DNA from: Callipepla californica brunnescens
Taxonomy: Eukaryota > Chordata > Aves > Galliformes > Odontophoridae
NCBI GenBank assembly: GCA_023055505.1
Contig: JALIRH010000002.1
Coordinates: 35,473,733 to 35,537,732 of the forward strand
DNA length: 64,000 nt
Direction: 5' to 3'
Shown: positions 26,301-39,013 of the stretch, one piece after another
Layout of the letters: the number at the start of each line of letters is the position of its first letter
Position numbering within the stretch: the first letter of the stretch is position 1
Made by a program: the position numbers and the translations under genes
Notes under the pieces: generated by a model
Database searches by the model: none
The model's input: only the letters and a program-made list of their open reading frames with translations
Told to the model about the DNA's origin: nothing

Positions 26301-29300
26301 GATGTTGTCCCCCAGCACCCGTTGCAGCCTGGCCAGGCAGGGAGAACCATGTGCTTGAGATGAGGGAGGAAGATTTTCATCACCAGGGGTCAGGAATAAG
26401 CTTCTTGTGTGTGGTCGGTAATACGTAGCACGCGTGGTTTAGTAAGATGAGCTTCCAGCTCTCTCTGCAGGAGAAGGGGATGCATACCTTTCATTAACTT
26501 CTGCAGATTTCTGCGATCTGATAGGAGGCGGGAAAGAAATTGAATTTCTACAGCCAAGTCTCTGTGTGTTACTTTCTCATGTGTTGCTGATGACGGAAAG
26601 CTTGGGCGGGTGCCGTGCTGTCAGCCTGGATTACCCAGCGCTCGCTGTCAGGAGTCCATACTCCATGCTCACAAGCACGGTGTTCCTTTTTCCTCAAGGG
26701 CTGCAGCTTTGTGTGGCACAATTCCTCTGGTATTCAGATCTGTGTATGCAGAGCTCCGTCAAGTTTGTAGTTATAACGTTATCTGTTAAGAGTAGAGTAA
26801 ATTCCACTAAAACAAGTAGTGTAAGTTACACCGGGTTTACTTCAGATTAGTCTGTCTGCTGTTGTGTGCAATCAGAGCTTTGTAAAGGATTAATAGTTGT
26901 TATATTGCAAGAGATTGGTCTGTGGTAGGAAATGAGGCTTCCAGTGAACATTTTCTTTGAGCATCCAAATGCAAAGATCCCTTATTAAAATTTATCCAGT
27001 TGTTTTGCATTTCTTAGGGGAACTTTCATAGGTCACAGAAACAAATGCTGTATGAAATTTCAAACCAAATGGTCGCCTACCTTTAAAGAAAAGCAGTAGT
27101 ACTGGGTCATTTTAGAAAGCAGCACGGTTATTTAACTTCTGTGTTGTGCTGTCTTGATATGCCTCTGCTCATTTGCATTCATCTGTATGCTAAACTGTTT
27201 GGATTATTCTTTTGTTAAGTTTATTTTGAGCTCCAGAAGTTAGCACAAGCTCCTGAGGGTTTCATTGACTTGCTTTCTGGATGCTTTTTTCCTAAGAAAA
27301 GGTGGCCACACCAAGGCTGTGAATAACCCTCTCTGTGTTCAGATCCATCAGACAGCAAGCATTGCCTCGCAGTGAAGCTTTGCTTCCTCACCTCTGCTTC
27401 ACTTCACTATGCTTTTTAGATCCCCCTTTTCTCTTCACATTATTCTCTATTCTGTTTCATTTTTTTTAACCAACTTGTCATCTGCCAAAAAAAGGGTACG
27501 GAAGAGATTTCATCCTTGTAATTGTTCCTTATTCACCTATAATTTGCTTCCTCTTCCTTACACTTTTCTGCACCTATCTCCTTATCTTCTCACCTTCATT
27601 CCCATCCCTCCTCCCTTCACAGTCTTTGGTTTTGGAAGGAGCAGGGAGATGTGGTTGTATGCCAGACGGGCTCGGCTATTACTTACATAGGGAAACTTCA
27701 TCCTGTCCAACAAGTAAGCTATTCGTAGCCTTGAGGGATATATCTAAAGGGCACAGAGTTTCCACTCAAAATTTAAGTAGATTAGATTGTGTGTACATAT
27801 TTGTTGTGACTTGGCAGGTATCCCAGCGCCCGAGGCCTTAGAACATATACTTTGCTATACTCGAGGCAAGCTCAACTGCGTGTTTCAAGAGAGGCTCTGG
27901 AGCAATGGGAGGCTGCTAGAAGTTCACAGAGGTGTTGCCTTCTCTAGATCTTACGCAACAGAAATTCTGACTACTGCTCTGTCTAGTCCTGTAGTTTCTC
28001 TTGATGTTAACTTCTATCAGATGCTTCAAGGGGTGGCATAACTGTAAGACAGAGAGGAGAAAATCCTTTTAACTCTCTGGAGGTTTGGATTCTGTCCTGG
28101 AAAAAGAGGGCTGCTATTATTTTTGTCTGAAGCCCTCTTAAAGTCACGACACCATTCTGGATGATCGCATTAGAGATAAGTGCTGTCTGCATAACTGTAT
28201 GCCACTTCCTGGCACAGCATCTCACAGGCTAATTGTTGTTAAATACAAAGTATTTGTGTTTATTAGTTTGAGATTTGCTATGCTGTGGTGTTACTGGGTA
28301 TCTCTCATATCTGTCCTAAGAACAGCTGAAACTCTGTGGCCAAGTCAATCTACCGCAAATTATTTTAAAGGTATTCACTTGTGGTCATTTTCTTTTTGTT
28401 GTTTTGTTTATTTGTTTGCTTTGTTCATTTGTTTTTGTTTTTTAAGTGTAGTCCCAAAACTCAGGTGCTGCAGGCATGCCAGACGAAACTGAAGTTAAAG
28501 CAGCTGTATTTTGTGAAATTCTGTTTGGTATGGCACTTTTCCTTATAAGGTCCAATGACCAATTGTTTTGATTATTTAGAAGGGAAAAATTCCATGAGAA
28601 CTGTTTCTGAAAATGACTAACTTGGCATTAGTGATCTGTCGTTCTCTTACAGCATTTGATGCAACACTGAAGTTAATAAAGACAGCCGAAATATCAGCAG
28701 CTGAAGCGCTGAGCGGCTCAGATATTTTCAAATTCATATGTGATCTGCTTATTACATGCTCTTGTAAATCTCTAATGGTATCTGTAAATAAGTGCATTTT
28801 TTGTTTGTGGTGGTGTGATCTTGACATCCAGGCCTTTGTAAATAAAGAGCAGCCTGGATATCTAAGAGAAAAAGGCAAACAATTGTTTCACAGTGCAGTG
28901 TGACCAACAGGCAGCTTGGAGCTGAAGGAGTTGCTAGGTTTTGTGGGTAGAGAGGTGAAATCTTTGCAGAATGATGGTAGCACTGTGCTGGAGAATCTGC
29001 AGGAGCCCAATGGGATTGTTGGGTCAGGTTGCATGGAAAGGGGATGCCTGACAGATAGGTGGACTGGATTTATTTAAGTGGTTTTGTTTCTTTATTTAAG
29101 CAAGCAAGGTTGGAAGCTGGTAAGAGTGCAGTAGCTGGTAGGCTACTACCACTACATGTCGGCCCCTTTTGCTTGAAGTTACAGAGAAGTATGAGAGAGA
29201 TGGGACCAGGATTTACCTGATTTGAAATATACATCCACCTGTCTCGTTCATTTGGCATCTCAGTGCTTTGGGAAGAAATGCTTAAAAACAGCTGCCTAAA

Positions 29301-32300
29301 CCCATTTCTGCTATCTGTTAGAGCAGGCTTTTAGAGGATGAGGAATGATCTGTTTTTGCCTTCTGTATGTTGAAATAAAGCTTTGCCCAAACAAGCAGAA
29401 AGTGCAGGAAAAAAATACTGCATTTCTTTTACTTCCCTTACGCTTTTCTAAGTGCAGAAACATAGGATTCACTCAAGCAAATAATGGGTAGAACTGTCCC
29501 TTTTGTAAACCTTATAACAGAGGTAGTGAGAAAGCTTTTGTGATCAACAGTCTAGACATCCTATTTACTATGGTTTTGTCTACAGTAGGCTGCTACTTTG
29601 AATGTATTAGTTCCTCTCATAGCATCGTGCGTCTGTGCTGTACTTAATTCTGCAAGTTGTGTTGGGAAAGGACTACTTGCTGCAGTAAGTGCAGTAAATG
29701 CACGTTGCAGTGAGTTAGATTCTGCTCCAAGGTGTCTTTCAGTTACTGGTTTATATATGCTAGTTTGTTCTCTGTGCTGTATTTCTTCCCACCTGGCTCC
29801 CTACCCATGTCCTTCTTTACTCCAGGATCATCCTGATTAGAGGTAAATGTTCCATACGTGTTGGCTGTTACTTATGATAATGATTATGAAGAGGTTGGTT
29901 GTGGTGATTTGTTGGTTATAAAGGGTCTGCATAGTGCCTGGAATTGTGTGGCCACTGGTTCGTTCATGTCTGACACTACTCAGATGAAAATCATTATGGG
30001 ATGGACAGGTACAGGCCAGTGCCCACGTAAATGAAAGCCAGAGGGCACACCTGGAGCTGGCCGTGGGGATGAATCAACACAAAGGGGCTGTAATGGATCT
30101 GCCAAATGACAAGGAAGCACAATGAGATTCCTGCTCAGCGCCCTCAGAAATTCCTTGGGCTGGGGTTCTGCCAGTGACATTGCCACCAAATCCAGGAGTG
30201 ATGTATTTATTTTTTTCCCCGGGTGGTGCACAGTGCCACAGCAGAGGCTTGAGGCAGCCAGGTAAAAGCCCAGCAGTAAAGGTCAGTAGCCTCACCTATG
30301 CCATACTGTCCAGCCTGGCCTGGGCTTGCTGGAAGCACTGACTCATCAGATGCGAGCAATACCCAAGAAACAACCACAGGATCCTGCAGAGGCTGGAGGA
30401 GGAAGCCAATCCAGTAAGTACTGCATGCCCAATTGCACAATAATTTCACAGTAGGGTTTGAACTGCTTTTTGTGGAGTGGAGAGCTCTGGCTCAGGTAGC
30501 GGCCTTCCACTCGCAGTTTCACTCGGCAGTTCTCAAATGCAGGTCAGGCATGTCTTTATTTATTAGCCGTGGGTTCCTCATCCACACATACATGCTCTCT
30601 CTCACTGGCCACCTCCAACCTTCTGTGCTCCAGCTGTGATTCCTACATGTCTTTGCTTCTCTTACCCTCTCACCTGAAGAATAACAACTTTACCATTGGT
30701 ACTCCTTTCCCATTTCAAATTCTTTTATGTCAAACGCAGTGAATTCCACACAGCCCTCACTCAGCTAACCTTGCCTAATTACCAGCGCTGGTTTGCTGAA
30801 GTACTTCTTGGAAACTTTACTGTCAGTCTCCTTGTGTCTCCTCCTTCTCCTTCCCCTTGTTGTCTGTGCTCCCTACCCTCTGTGTAAAAGACCCATCCCA
30901 TGATGGAGTTCTCTTTTTTGCCTAAGTCTCATGCAGTTCCATCCCATAGTTCTCTACCCTGTTTGGGAAGCCTAGAGATCTCTGGAAAGACTGGAGAGGT
31001 GACCCTGCTCTTGATGCCGATCTCAGGAGCTCATGGCTCTCTCCCTGCATGCCTAGAGGAGCAGGGTGTGCTGTGGGAAGGGCATAGGGCTAGGCACAGC
31101 TAGGAGCAATTACTTCCCTGCTGAGCCAGAGCTGTGGCACAGCTCTCCTTCGTGCTCCTCAGCATCTCAGCTCATCACCTGGGGGGAAGGAGAGAGGGTT
31201 CAGAGGCTGAAGGGAAGTGGGTGTTTAGGGGAGGCACAGATGCAGCGGGTGGACCGTGTTCCTTGGGACTCTTCGTGTTTCCTCCTCCTGACTGCACCTC
31301 TCACCTCTGTACTTCTCAGTGCCATCTGTGCCAAATCTGCACTGATCAGGTGGGATTTATTAGTGTTCTCTCTTCGGTACCAGACCCCACAGGTAGAAGA
31401 ATTCTTGATCACGCTTCTTGATGCTTATGCATTTTTCTCACTGTGTGGTTTTCTTTCTCTTGCCCCCTCCATCAACTGAAACAGCATCCCCCCCGCCCTC
31501 CTTGGTCTGTTTTTAAAGCAGCTCATTTCTTTGCTGTGCCAGGTCCCAGATGTGAGTTGCACTTTTCTGCCTCCTTTCTCAGCTGATCTGATCTCTTCTC
31601 ATTTCCTCCTCGCTAATCGCAGCCTTCCCCAGCTTTGGTTATGCTGCCCCCCTGCTCCAGACCTTAGTCATGCTCGGAGTGTTTATAAATCTGAATGCAG
31701 CCTCAAATATAAAGCTCTGCTGTCCCTGAGTTTCGTTAGCGTGCTCAATCTCCGCTGAGGGCGAAGAACTCAAGGAATTTCAAACTGCTTTGCTTTTCTA
31801 AAACTTTATTTAGTGTAGTGGACTTGTGTATATGTAACGACGAGTACAGAGCTGCCTTAATTTTGCAGTATGCTGTACAGTAACTTGTAGGAGCCACAAA
31901 GAGTGTGTGGGAGAGAGGTTTAACACAAATGTTGCAAGGTGAAGGAGTTCTTTGGTTTTTTGTTTTTTTTTTTTTTTTTCTTTTTTCTTACCTTCCTTCT
32001 AGGAAATGCACACCTAGTAGTCCTGGATGGAGGCTGTTAATAGGCAGCCTTACAGTGTATTATCTCAGCTTACCTGTTGCCTGAAGAAATGAAACCCTTA
32101 CGTCTGCTGGGAACTTGCCAGGGAATAGGACAGCTAGTGGCACATGTGTGCAGTTACAAATGTAACACCTACTGTCTTTGTTATTATTTGAATGCAACCC
32201 AAACCCTTAATTTTCAAATGCCTGTCCCATAGAGTCTGATGATTTCGAGTTTGGAAACGATAGTGACCAATTTTCCCCATCACGAACGTCCCAGAAAAAC

Positions 32301-32498
32301 CTATAACAGCATATATAGTATGTGGAAGCAATTTGGAAAGCATCTTGCAGTTCAGAAGAGAACACGGTGAAAAGAAAAGTTGGGGGAAAAGAATTTGAAT
32401 GTGGTTGAGGGAGGAAGCTAGTTAGCATTATTAAAATAGTTTGTAATGAGTGGGGTGTGTAGTAACGTCTTTTATTTTTTTTTTCTGATTTCTCTTAG

Positions 32499-32721
32499 CA
32501 CATTAAAAGCTGCAGCCCGTATGAAGAGGGGAATTATTAGCTAAAAGATAGCCATCAGATTTCGGAAGATAAATGAAAGGTGGATCTGAACCTTGAAATT
32601 GTCAGCTCAGCAGGAGCTTGCAAAGGCAGAGTGGTGAAAGGAGGGTCTCCCGCAGAACTCCCAAGAAGATTGAAATGGATTGTGCAATTCTGGAAGGGGA
32701 CAAGAAACGGGCAATACAAAG
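32499..32721 (+). other. PLAG1: Probable PLAG1 non-coding leader exon
   Basis: A long pyrimidine tract with a strong acceptor (TTCTGATTTCTCTTAG|, AG at 32497-32498) precedes about 223 nt that end ACAAAG|GTGCTA (donor GT at 32722-32723, moderate). The segment is purine-rich, not repetitive and has no long reading frame, as expected of a 5' UTR exon. It contains three ATGs: at 32521 (7 codons then TAA), near 32573 (7 codons then TGA), and at 32675, which is open to the proposed splice. The position between exon 1 and the coding exon fits the mammalian gene. Splicing is predicted, not shown; the donor is the weaker point. Confidence 0.55.
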
Positions 32722-35700
32722 GTGCTAAACATTAACAGTTATAACACAACACTGGTCAAGTGCTTCACCTCTACCCCCGACACTCAGCAATACGTAGAGA
32801 TGTTCCGTGTTATAAGACCACTTTGTTAGCTGGATTAATTAGAAGTATTTTCTGACAGTATTTGGAATCTCGTGTCTATCACCTGGAGGAGCACTCCTTG
32901 CAGTACCTGCTTTGTTTTTAAGGTCATTATTTTTTTTCTTTGAAAAAGCACCCTATGGGTAAATAAATCCCTTTCCTAAGTACCTGTCTGGAACATGAAC
33001 TGAACACACGACTGTTGTAAAACTCATCCCTTCACAACATTTAAAAAATAAAATTAAACTAAAACTTTTTTGATTGCAAACTTTTCTCTAGTCTACAGCT
33101 ACTTTCCCACAGCAGGAAAGGAGCTGTAGTGTCTTGTTGGAGAGCGTGTTATAGGAATGTACTCTCTGGGACTCACAAAAGCATCTCCATGTTTCCATCT
33201 GCCCTCCAGGATTTTTTTCCCATAACGTGCCTGAAATATTGCTGCATACCATACAGTCATAAGACCGTATTTATTCCATCCTTTTTGTCACCATCTTCCT
33301 TCCACCTTTCTGGAAGCTTGCCCCGTTGGCAGTGTGCAGCTGTTGAAGGCAAAGTCTTGCATATGTTTTTTCTCCCATCACATAATGTAGGTTTGGAAAT
33401 CAGGGAAGCCAAGTCTTCTTAACTGTGTTGCTTTTAAAACAAAGCAAAATTCTGTGCTGGTGTCTTGGACTTTGGAGAACAAACGTGACACATCTTTCAT
33501 CACAGACCACTCAGTATTGATACTGGTGAATGCTTACTGTGATCAGCTGTGTCTGGCAGAATGTGAAGGAATGTGCTTATGCCTGTGTGTTTGAGAGGTG
33601 GAGGCAGAGCAGGGCAGCAGGTATGGTCTCACAGCCTGCTTCTTTGCCACTGAGGAACCCTATCCCATCAGAGCTATACGTGACCTGCCGTGCACTGACT
33701 TGATGTAGAACAACCTCCTTGTGCTGCTGGGAGCCTTCCTGGCTTGGTTGCCCTGCCTATAATGAGCCAATTGTCTAATGATTAATGGTAAAGCTGTTTG
33801 GTGGCTATGTGCTGATGACATACCGTCAGGCTGATAGGAGCTGCCAGATTAGTTTGCTGTTGGTGCAGCTCCAGGGCAGACACTGCGTGGACTTTGGGGA
33901 ACTTCTGCCTTTGTTACTTGAAACTTGCAGCTGCTGCCAATCACCTGATTCCAACAATCACTCTCCAGGTGACTACCCTTGCTTGGCTTCATTTTCCCTG
34001 ATGGCTTTCAGTGGTCTAGGTCTAAATTGTGCATTTTTTTTTTAATTATTCACTAATCTGACTTAAAAACTCAGAATTCTTATGATTTCACATGTGCCCC
34101 CCAAAATACGCAGCATGACAAACTGAATGCACCGCTCAGTGCACTGAATGGGAAACAGGAACAAATGCAGAGCTATGTCCTTGTCTTGTTAACGAGGATG
34201 CTCTCTTAACAAAGCAGCAGGCAAGCTAACACTGTGGATTCTGCATAAGCAGAGTAAGCTGGTTATGTATATGCTGGTGTCACCGCTTCGGTGAAGCTGG
34301 TATGGAGGAGACAAATCAAATTTACCTTCAGTGCCTGAGCTGGGCAGGTTCTGAAAGGCTCACTGATGGCAGCTTGTAGGCAACTGACCAGTTTGGAGTG
34401 AGATCTGCTTTGTTGCTTCAATTTTCCCCTTGTTCTGTGTTTTCTTAAGTCACTCATGTACACATGACAATTGCGTGTCACCTGAGACATAAAGCAGCAG
34501 AACTCATTGTATCTCTCAGAATGCATGTGTTGTTTTTTATCCTGAGTATTTTGCATCTTCGGTTACTCATTCCTAAGGCTTTTGTGTTTTATCTCATAAG
34601 GTTTTGTGATACGATCATCCAACATCAGAGCTATAGCGGTAGTAGCAAGGCCACCTTGACTAAATGTAAGTGACACTTCATTTAATGAAAAGTTACAGTA
34701 ATCTATGAAGTTCTTTTATTTTCAGGTAGAGCAGTGGTTCCTCGACTGTAAGGTGTCTGGGAGGATTTGCTGCTGCTTGGAAATTGCACACTCACAGTTT
34801 TCACCTTTTCTTGGGGCTGGGATAAAAGAAGCAGGGGACACAGGGCAGACATGATCAAGGCTTTAATTGGAATAGCACCAATAAATGATACATTCAAGGT
34901 TGTATTCCAGAAACAGAACAACAAAAACAGGAAGAAAAAAAACCACTAAACAAACAAAAATCTGGCAATGCTAAACCTTGTCACAGTTTTCAGCCCCAGT
35001 CAGAGTTGTTCAGGCTGTGTGAATAAGAGCAGGACTGGGCTTCAGTGTTCTTTGGGCTGCTGCATAGTTAACACATGACCTCAGGGTATGACATAGGTAC
35101 TGGGAAGTCCACTTTTCCTCTCAGTCACTTTATTTATGTTTGTCATCAGTTGTCTGTTTGTCCCAGATGTAAATTTTCCAACCATCATCGTATGTCTTGT
35201 CCTATTGCAGCCACTTCATCGTTTACGTGGCACCAGGATTTCTCACACACTTCTTCCCACCACTTTGCCCCTCATATTTGATCTTGTGTTGGTGAGATGG
35301 GTATTGGCTTTTTTTTTCCTTCCCACCAGGCAAAAATTGTGCTGGCATAGAGGGTTTCTCCAAGCCCAAGGGATGAATCACTGATTGGATTATTGTAGTC
35401 CTATGTTTTCTGACTTCATGCTTTTGTTATAGCCTTTGATATTTAAAACCTGCCCCTGCCTTCTAGCACCCTGTTAGTTTCTCCAGTGGGGCCAGTTCCT
35501 TTGTGCTGTCCGCCTAGCAGACCTTCAAGTGAAGTTACTGAACTCTTCCATGAGTTTTACATTTTCAGTTTAAATGAGGAGCGCAGTACGAAGTAGTGTG
35601 AGCAGTGGCTGTTTTTTTTTCTGTGCTGTTCCAGTTCTGACCATGCCTCGCTGGGTGAACGGCACAAGATTATGTTGTATGGTGATAAACGTGAGTGGAG

Positions 35701-36229
35701 TTTATCTTCAGTTCACCAGTTTCCTTGTGAATTCCACCTTGTAGACCAAGCAGCTTCCTTAATCGACAGAGTACTGAAACGGCTGAATAATATATTGTAT
35801 TATGATTGAAGGTAGATGACTGTCTCAATGAGTAAAGCTTTTAACTTTCTGTCTTATCTAGTTGTGTTCTGCAGCTTAATTGTGAGGTTGAAATTGTACA
35901 TCCTGAAGTACACAGGTTTAGAAAAACGTTCTGAAATGTAAGCATGTAAAACACAGTTTTGGGGGTGGTCTGAGCCAGGCAGACCTGCTCCAGGCAAATC
36001 TGAGATTTCCATCAGTTACTTTTAGTAGAAGCTGTAATAAAGCATAGAATTGATGGTCACCTGGTGACCGTGATTATGCTGGAAGAGTCAGAGTGATGTT
36101 TTTAAAAGAACTGTGTCTTATAGGGTCCTGTTCTTTGAAGGCATCGGCAAGAATTAAAGATGTTCTGGTTAGAAACTGTATCAAAGGCTTTTTGAGGAAG
36201 CTGAGGAGCTGTAATGTAAGAGGGAATGC

Positions 36230-36960
36230 CTGTAGGTCTTTGAGCAGATAAATGACAGATTAAAAGGTGGGATCAAAGGGTAGAAGTGAAAAGAAAACTC
36301 TCAGTCAAAGGTATATCCCAATTACATTCCACAGAGGTCTGTGCTGTTCCTTGCATTCATAAATGATATGAGTAAGGGATGAGCAAATGGGTTAGCATGT
36401 TTGCTGTGAAGAAAGGAAACAGCTGTAAAGAACAGTGGAAGGATGCTGAAAGACTGCAACAAAACAAGATATGAAATTCAGTACAGATAAATGAGGATAA
36501 CTGAGAAGCACATACGTGATTCTGAATTTGATCTCAGTAGTACCACAGAGATGTGAGACCTGGGGATCATTGTGAATGATCAAGTCATTGATCACCAAAG
36601 CATAACTCAAATGATAGGAGACATTAGGAAAGAGATGGGCAGTAAAAGGAAGAATGTCATTATGAGAGTGTATAAATCCATGGTTCAAATGTATCCTGAA
36701 TGCTGTGTTCACTTCTGCTACCTTAATCTAAGAAAGGATTTATTAGAACTGAGTGAGGCTCAGAGAGGGACAGTGGGGTTGATGAGATGCACGGGGTTGC
36801 TTTCAAATAAAGAATGCTTCTGGAAGCTGGCTTTTTGGTTTGGGAAAGCAATGACTTCAGGACGATATCATGAAAATTTGCAAAATCAGACACCTGCAGA
36901 GGAAGGTTACTGACTGGCTACTACCTTTAGAACAAGAATATTCCAAGCTAAGAGAGAAGG
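36230..36960 (+). mobile_element. Degenerate CR1-clade LINE reverse-transcriptase fragment
   Basis: Broken plus-strand reading frames show CR1-type ORF2 landmarks in the right order: an FINDM-like stretch (near 36355-36370), DMKFSTDK (near 36470), a DLGIIVND stretch (near 36560), then VYKSMVQ followed by ECCVHF and LRKDLLEL (36667-36750). Stops and frameshifts interrupt it throughout. It is clearly older than the other CR1 copies in the window and has no intact 3' end that I can see. The exact subfamily (CR1 or an L2/L3-like relative) cannot be decided by eye. Confidence 0.6.
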
Positions 36961-38489
36961 CCACTTCCAAGCCTTTGAAAGTAAGAGGATCTCCATAAAA
37001 TTGGTAGTGGAGAGACAGTGAACTAAAAGTTGCTAAATTAACAGAAACAATTTAGAAAGTCCTTTACATCAAGGTAGCTGGAATTCAGAGGAGTGTTGGT
37101 GGGAGATACCACACGTTCATTACCTGTTTTGGCTATTACTAGAGGCAGAACACTGGAGAAGGTGTACCATTAATTTGGCTCACACACGTAACTTATGTCT
37201 TTGTAAGAGATCTGAGTGTCTTGATTTACTCTTGGGACAAAGGCAAACAACAGTACATATGGACGTGAATTAATTCTTAATTGTATTAGTGTAGGGTCTC
37301 ATAGCTACTATTTGGATATGTGTTTGTGTTACTTGTATGTATTGCAGGATTTGCTTCTAGTTAGAATTTATTGTAAAAAATGCCATGGTCCTATATGCAG
37401 ATTGTGTAGCAGACAAAGTTTGTTTTCATCAGTTTAAGAATGAATGGTAGGTTTTAGTGGTGTTTTATGTTTCTATTTTTAACTCTAAAGTATATGAAGA
37501 CACTTCTACATGTTTTAAACATTCTAAAAGCATTTACAACATCGACATTGTTTGCATCACCACCTTTCCAGAGTTTTTAGAAAAATCTCTGTGCAGTGTT
37601 ATAGAAATTCTTTAAGCATATAAAAACCATGAGCATCAGGTAGGTTATCTCTAGGCAGTTCTTGCTTTCCTTGATTTAGTATATAATCAGGAATCCTTTG
37701 GAATATTTAGGAAACAAAACTAAGCTCTCAAGATTCAAAGAGGACGTGTGTAATTTAAAATATGGAAGCCCACGAAGAGATCCCAGATAGTGTTGTGACA
37801 GGTTCTTTTTGTTTTGAAATTACTATTAAGTCATGATAAAATAAACTTTGGTAAATTTATGTCCTAGCTTTCCAGAAACATAAGAGAAAAAAAAAAAAAA
37901 AGAAGGCAAACACAACAGGATTTTATGTAATACTCTTTCTAGTGTTGCATATTTTAAGAGTGAGTTATTTTGTAAAATTAAGAAGCCAGTTGTTCTCATT
38001 TCATTACTGTAGTGCAGCTTTTAAGAGTTGCAGCTAATTTTATAGTCAAGAAAAAAAACTGTTGTATGTAGTACTCAAATTTAGATAAATACTCATCTTC
38101 ATGTAATTGCCATTATCCCAAGCAACTTAGAGAGCTTTTTCCCCAAATTTGCTTTATTAAGTTTAAAATAATAAAGGATATATTTTTAAACGTACATACA
38201 TTTATCAGATGTTTACTGGTGAGATATGTGTGTTTACTTCTAGAAAAAAAAAAAAAGAATAGTATGGGGCATTTGTTCCCCTTGCTTATTCAACTTTCTC
38301 CCCAATTTTAAAGGATGTGGATATTTTTCTGCAATTTTGTGCACTTTCAGGAAGTTTCTCTGCTTTGTGTGAATGTGTTTCAAGGGAAAAAAAAAGAATT
38401 TGTTAAAGTTTTGAATTGATGAAATATCTCAGTTCTTATATTTTCCTGCCTTTTATGTCATAGTCTTTTTGGCATAATCATTATTAGTG

Positions 38490-38776
38490 ATATTAGTGAT
38501 AGGACGAGGGGGAATGTTTTTAAACTCAAGGAGGGGAGAATTAATTTAGACGTTGGGGAAATTTTTCACTGAGAGGGTGGTGAGGCAGTGGCACAGACTG
38601 CCAGACTGCCCAGAGAAGCTGTGGGTGCCCCATCCCTGGAGGTGTTCAAGGCCAGGCTGAATGGGGGCCAAGGCAACCTGAGCTGGTGCTTGATCTAGCA
38701 GTTGGCAACCCTGCCTATGGCAGGGCTGTTGGAACTCAGTGATCAAGGTATCTTCCAACCCAAGCCATTCTAAGAA
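38490..38776 (+). mobile_element. CR1 LINE 3'-end copy 1 of tandem pair
   Basis: CR1 3' region: GATAGGACGAGGGGGAATG, then CACTGAGAGGGTGGTGAGGC, CCCCATCCCTGGAGGTGTTC and TCTTCCAACCCAAGCCATTCTAA. It is 5'-truncated and lacks the full ATTCTGTG octamer array, ending where copy 2 begins. Confidence 0.92.
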
Positions 38777-39013
38777 AGGAGAGTTTTAGGTTGGATGTTT
38801 GGAGGAAGTTCTTCACTCAGAGGGTGGTGGCGACTGGAACAGGTTGCCCAGAGAGGCTGTGGATGCCCCATCCCTGGAGGCATTCCAGGCAAGGCTGGAT
38901 GTGGCTTTAGGCAGCCTGCTCTAGTGGTTGGTGACCGTGCCCATGGCAGGGGGGCTGAAACTAGAGGATCTTTGAGGTCCTTTTCAACCCAGGCCATTCT
39001 GTGATTCTGTGAT
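38777..39013 (+). mobile_element. CR1 LINE 3'-end copy 2 of tandem pair
   Basis: A second CR1 3' region in the same orientation: TTTTAGGTTGGATGTTTGGA, CCCCATCCCTGGAGGCATTC and TTTTCAACCCAGGCCATTCT. It ends with two perfect ATTCTGTG octamers (38996-39011), the normal CR1 3' terminus. It is 5'-truncated directly against copy 1. Confidence 0.93.

Larger units (their letters stand above)
4308..32498 (+). other. PLAG1: PLAG1 intron 1
   Basis: An intron of about 28 kb. The first 1.2 kb is CpG-island sequence with a C-rich tract (4510-4576) and a GA repeat (5324-5344); the rest is AT-rich. It holds one CR1 fragment (23156-23311, reported separately), an ATCT-type tetranucleotide stretch at 15219-15245 and several T-runs (near 10779-10805, 18075-18090, 18465-18520, 31964-31980). 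Short open frames throughout show no recognisable domains. Three segments (9360-9760, 15905-16260, 28610-28900) look unlike repeat or simple sequence and are listed as findings. No RNA gene was recognised. Confidence 0.6.
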
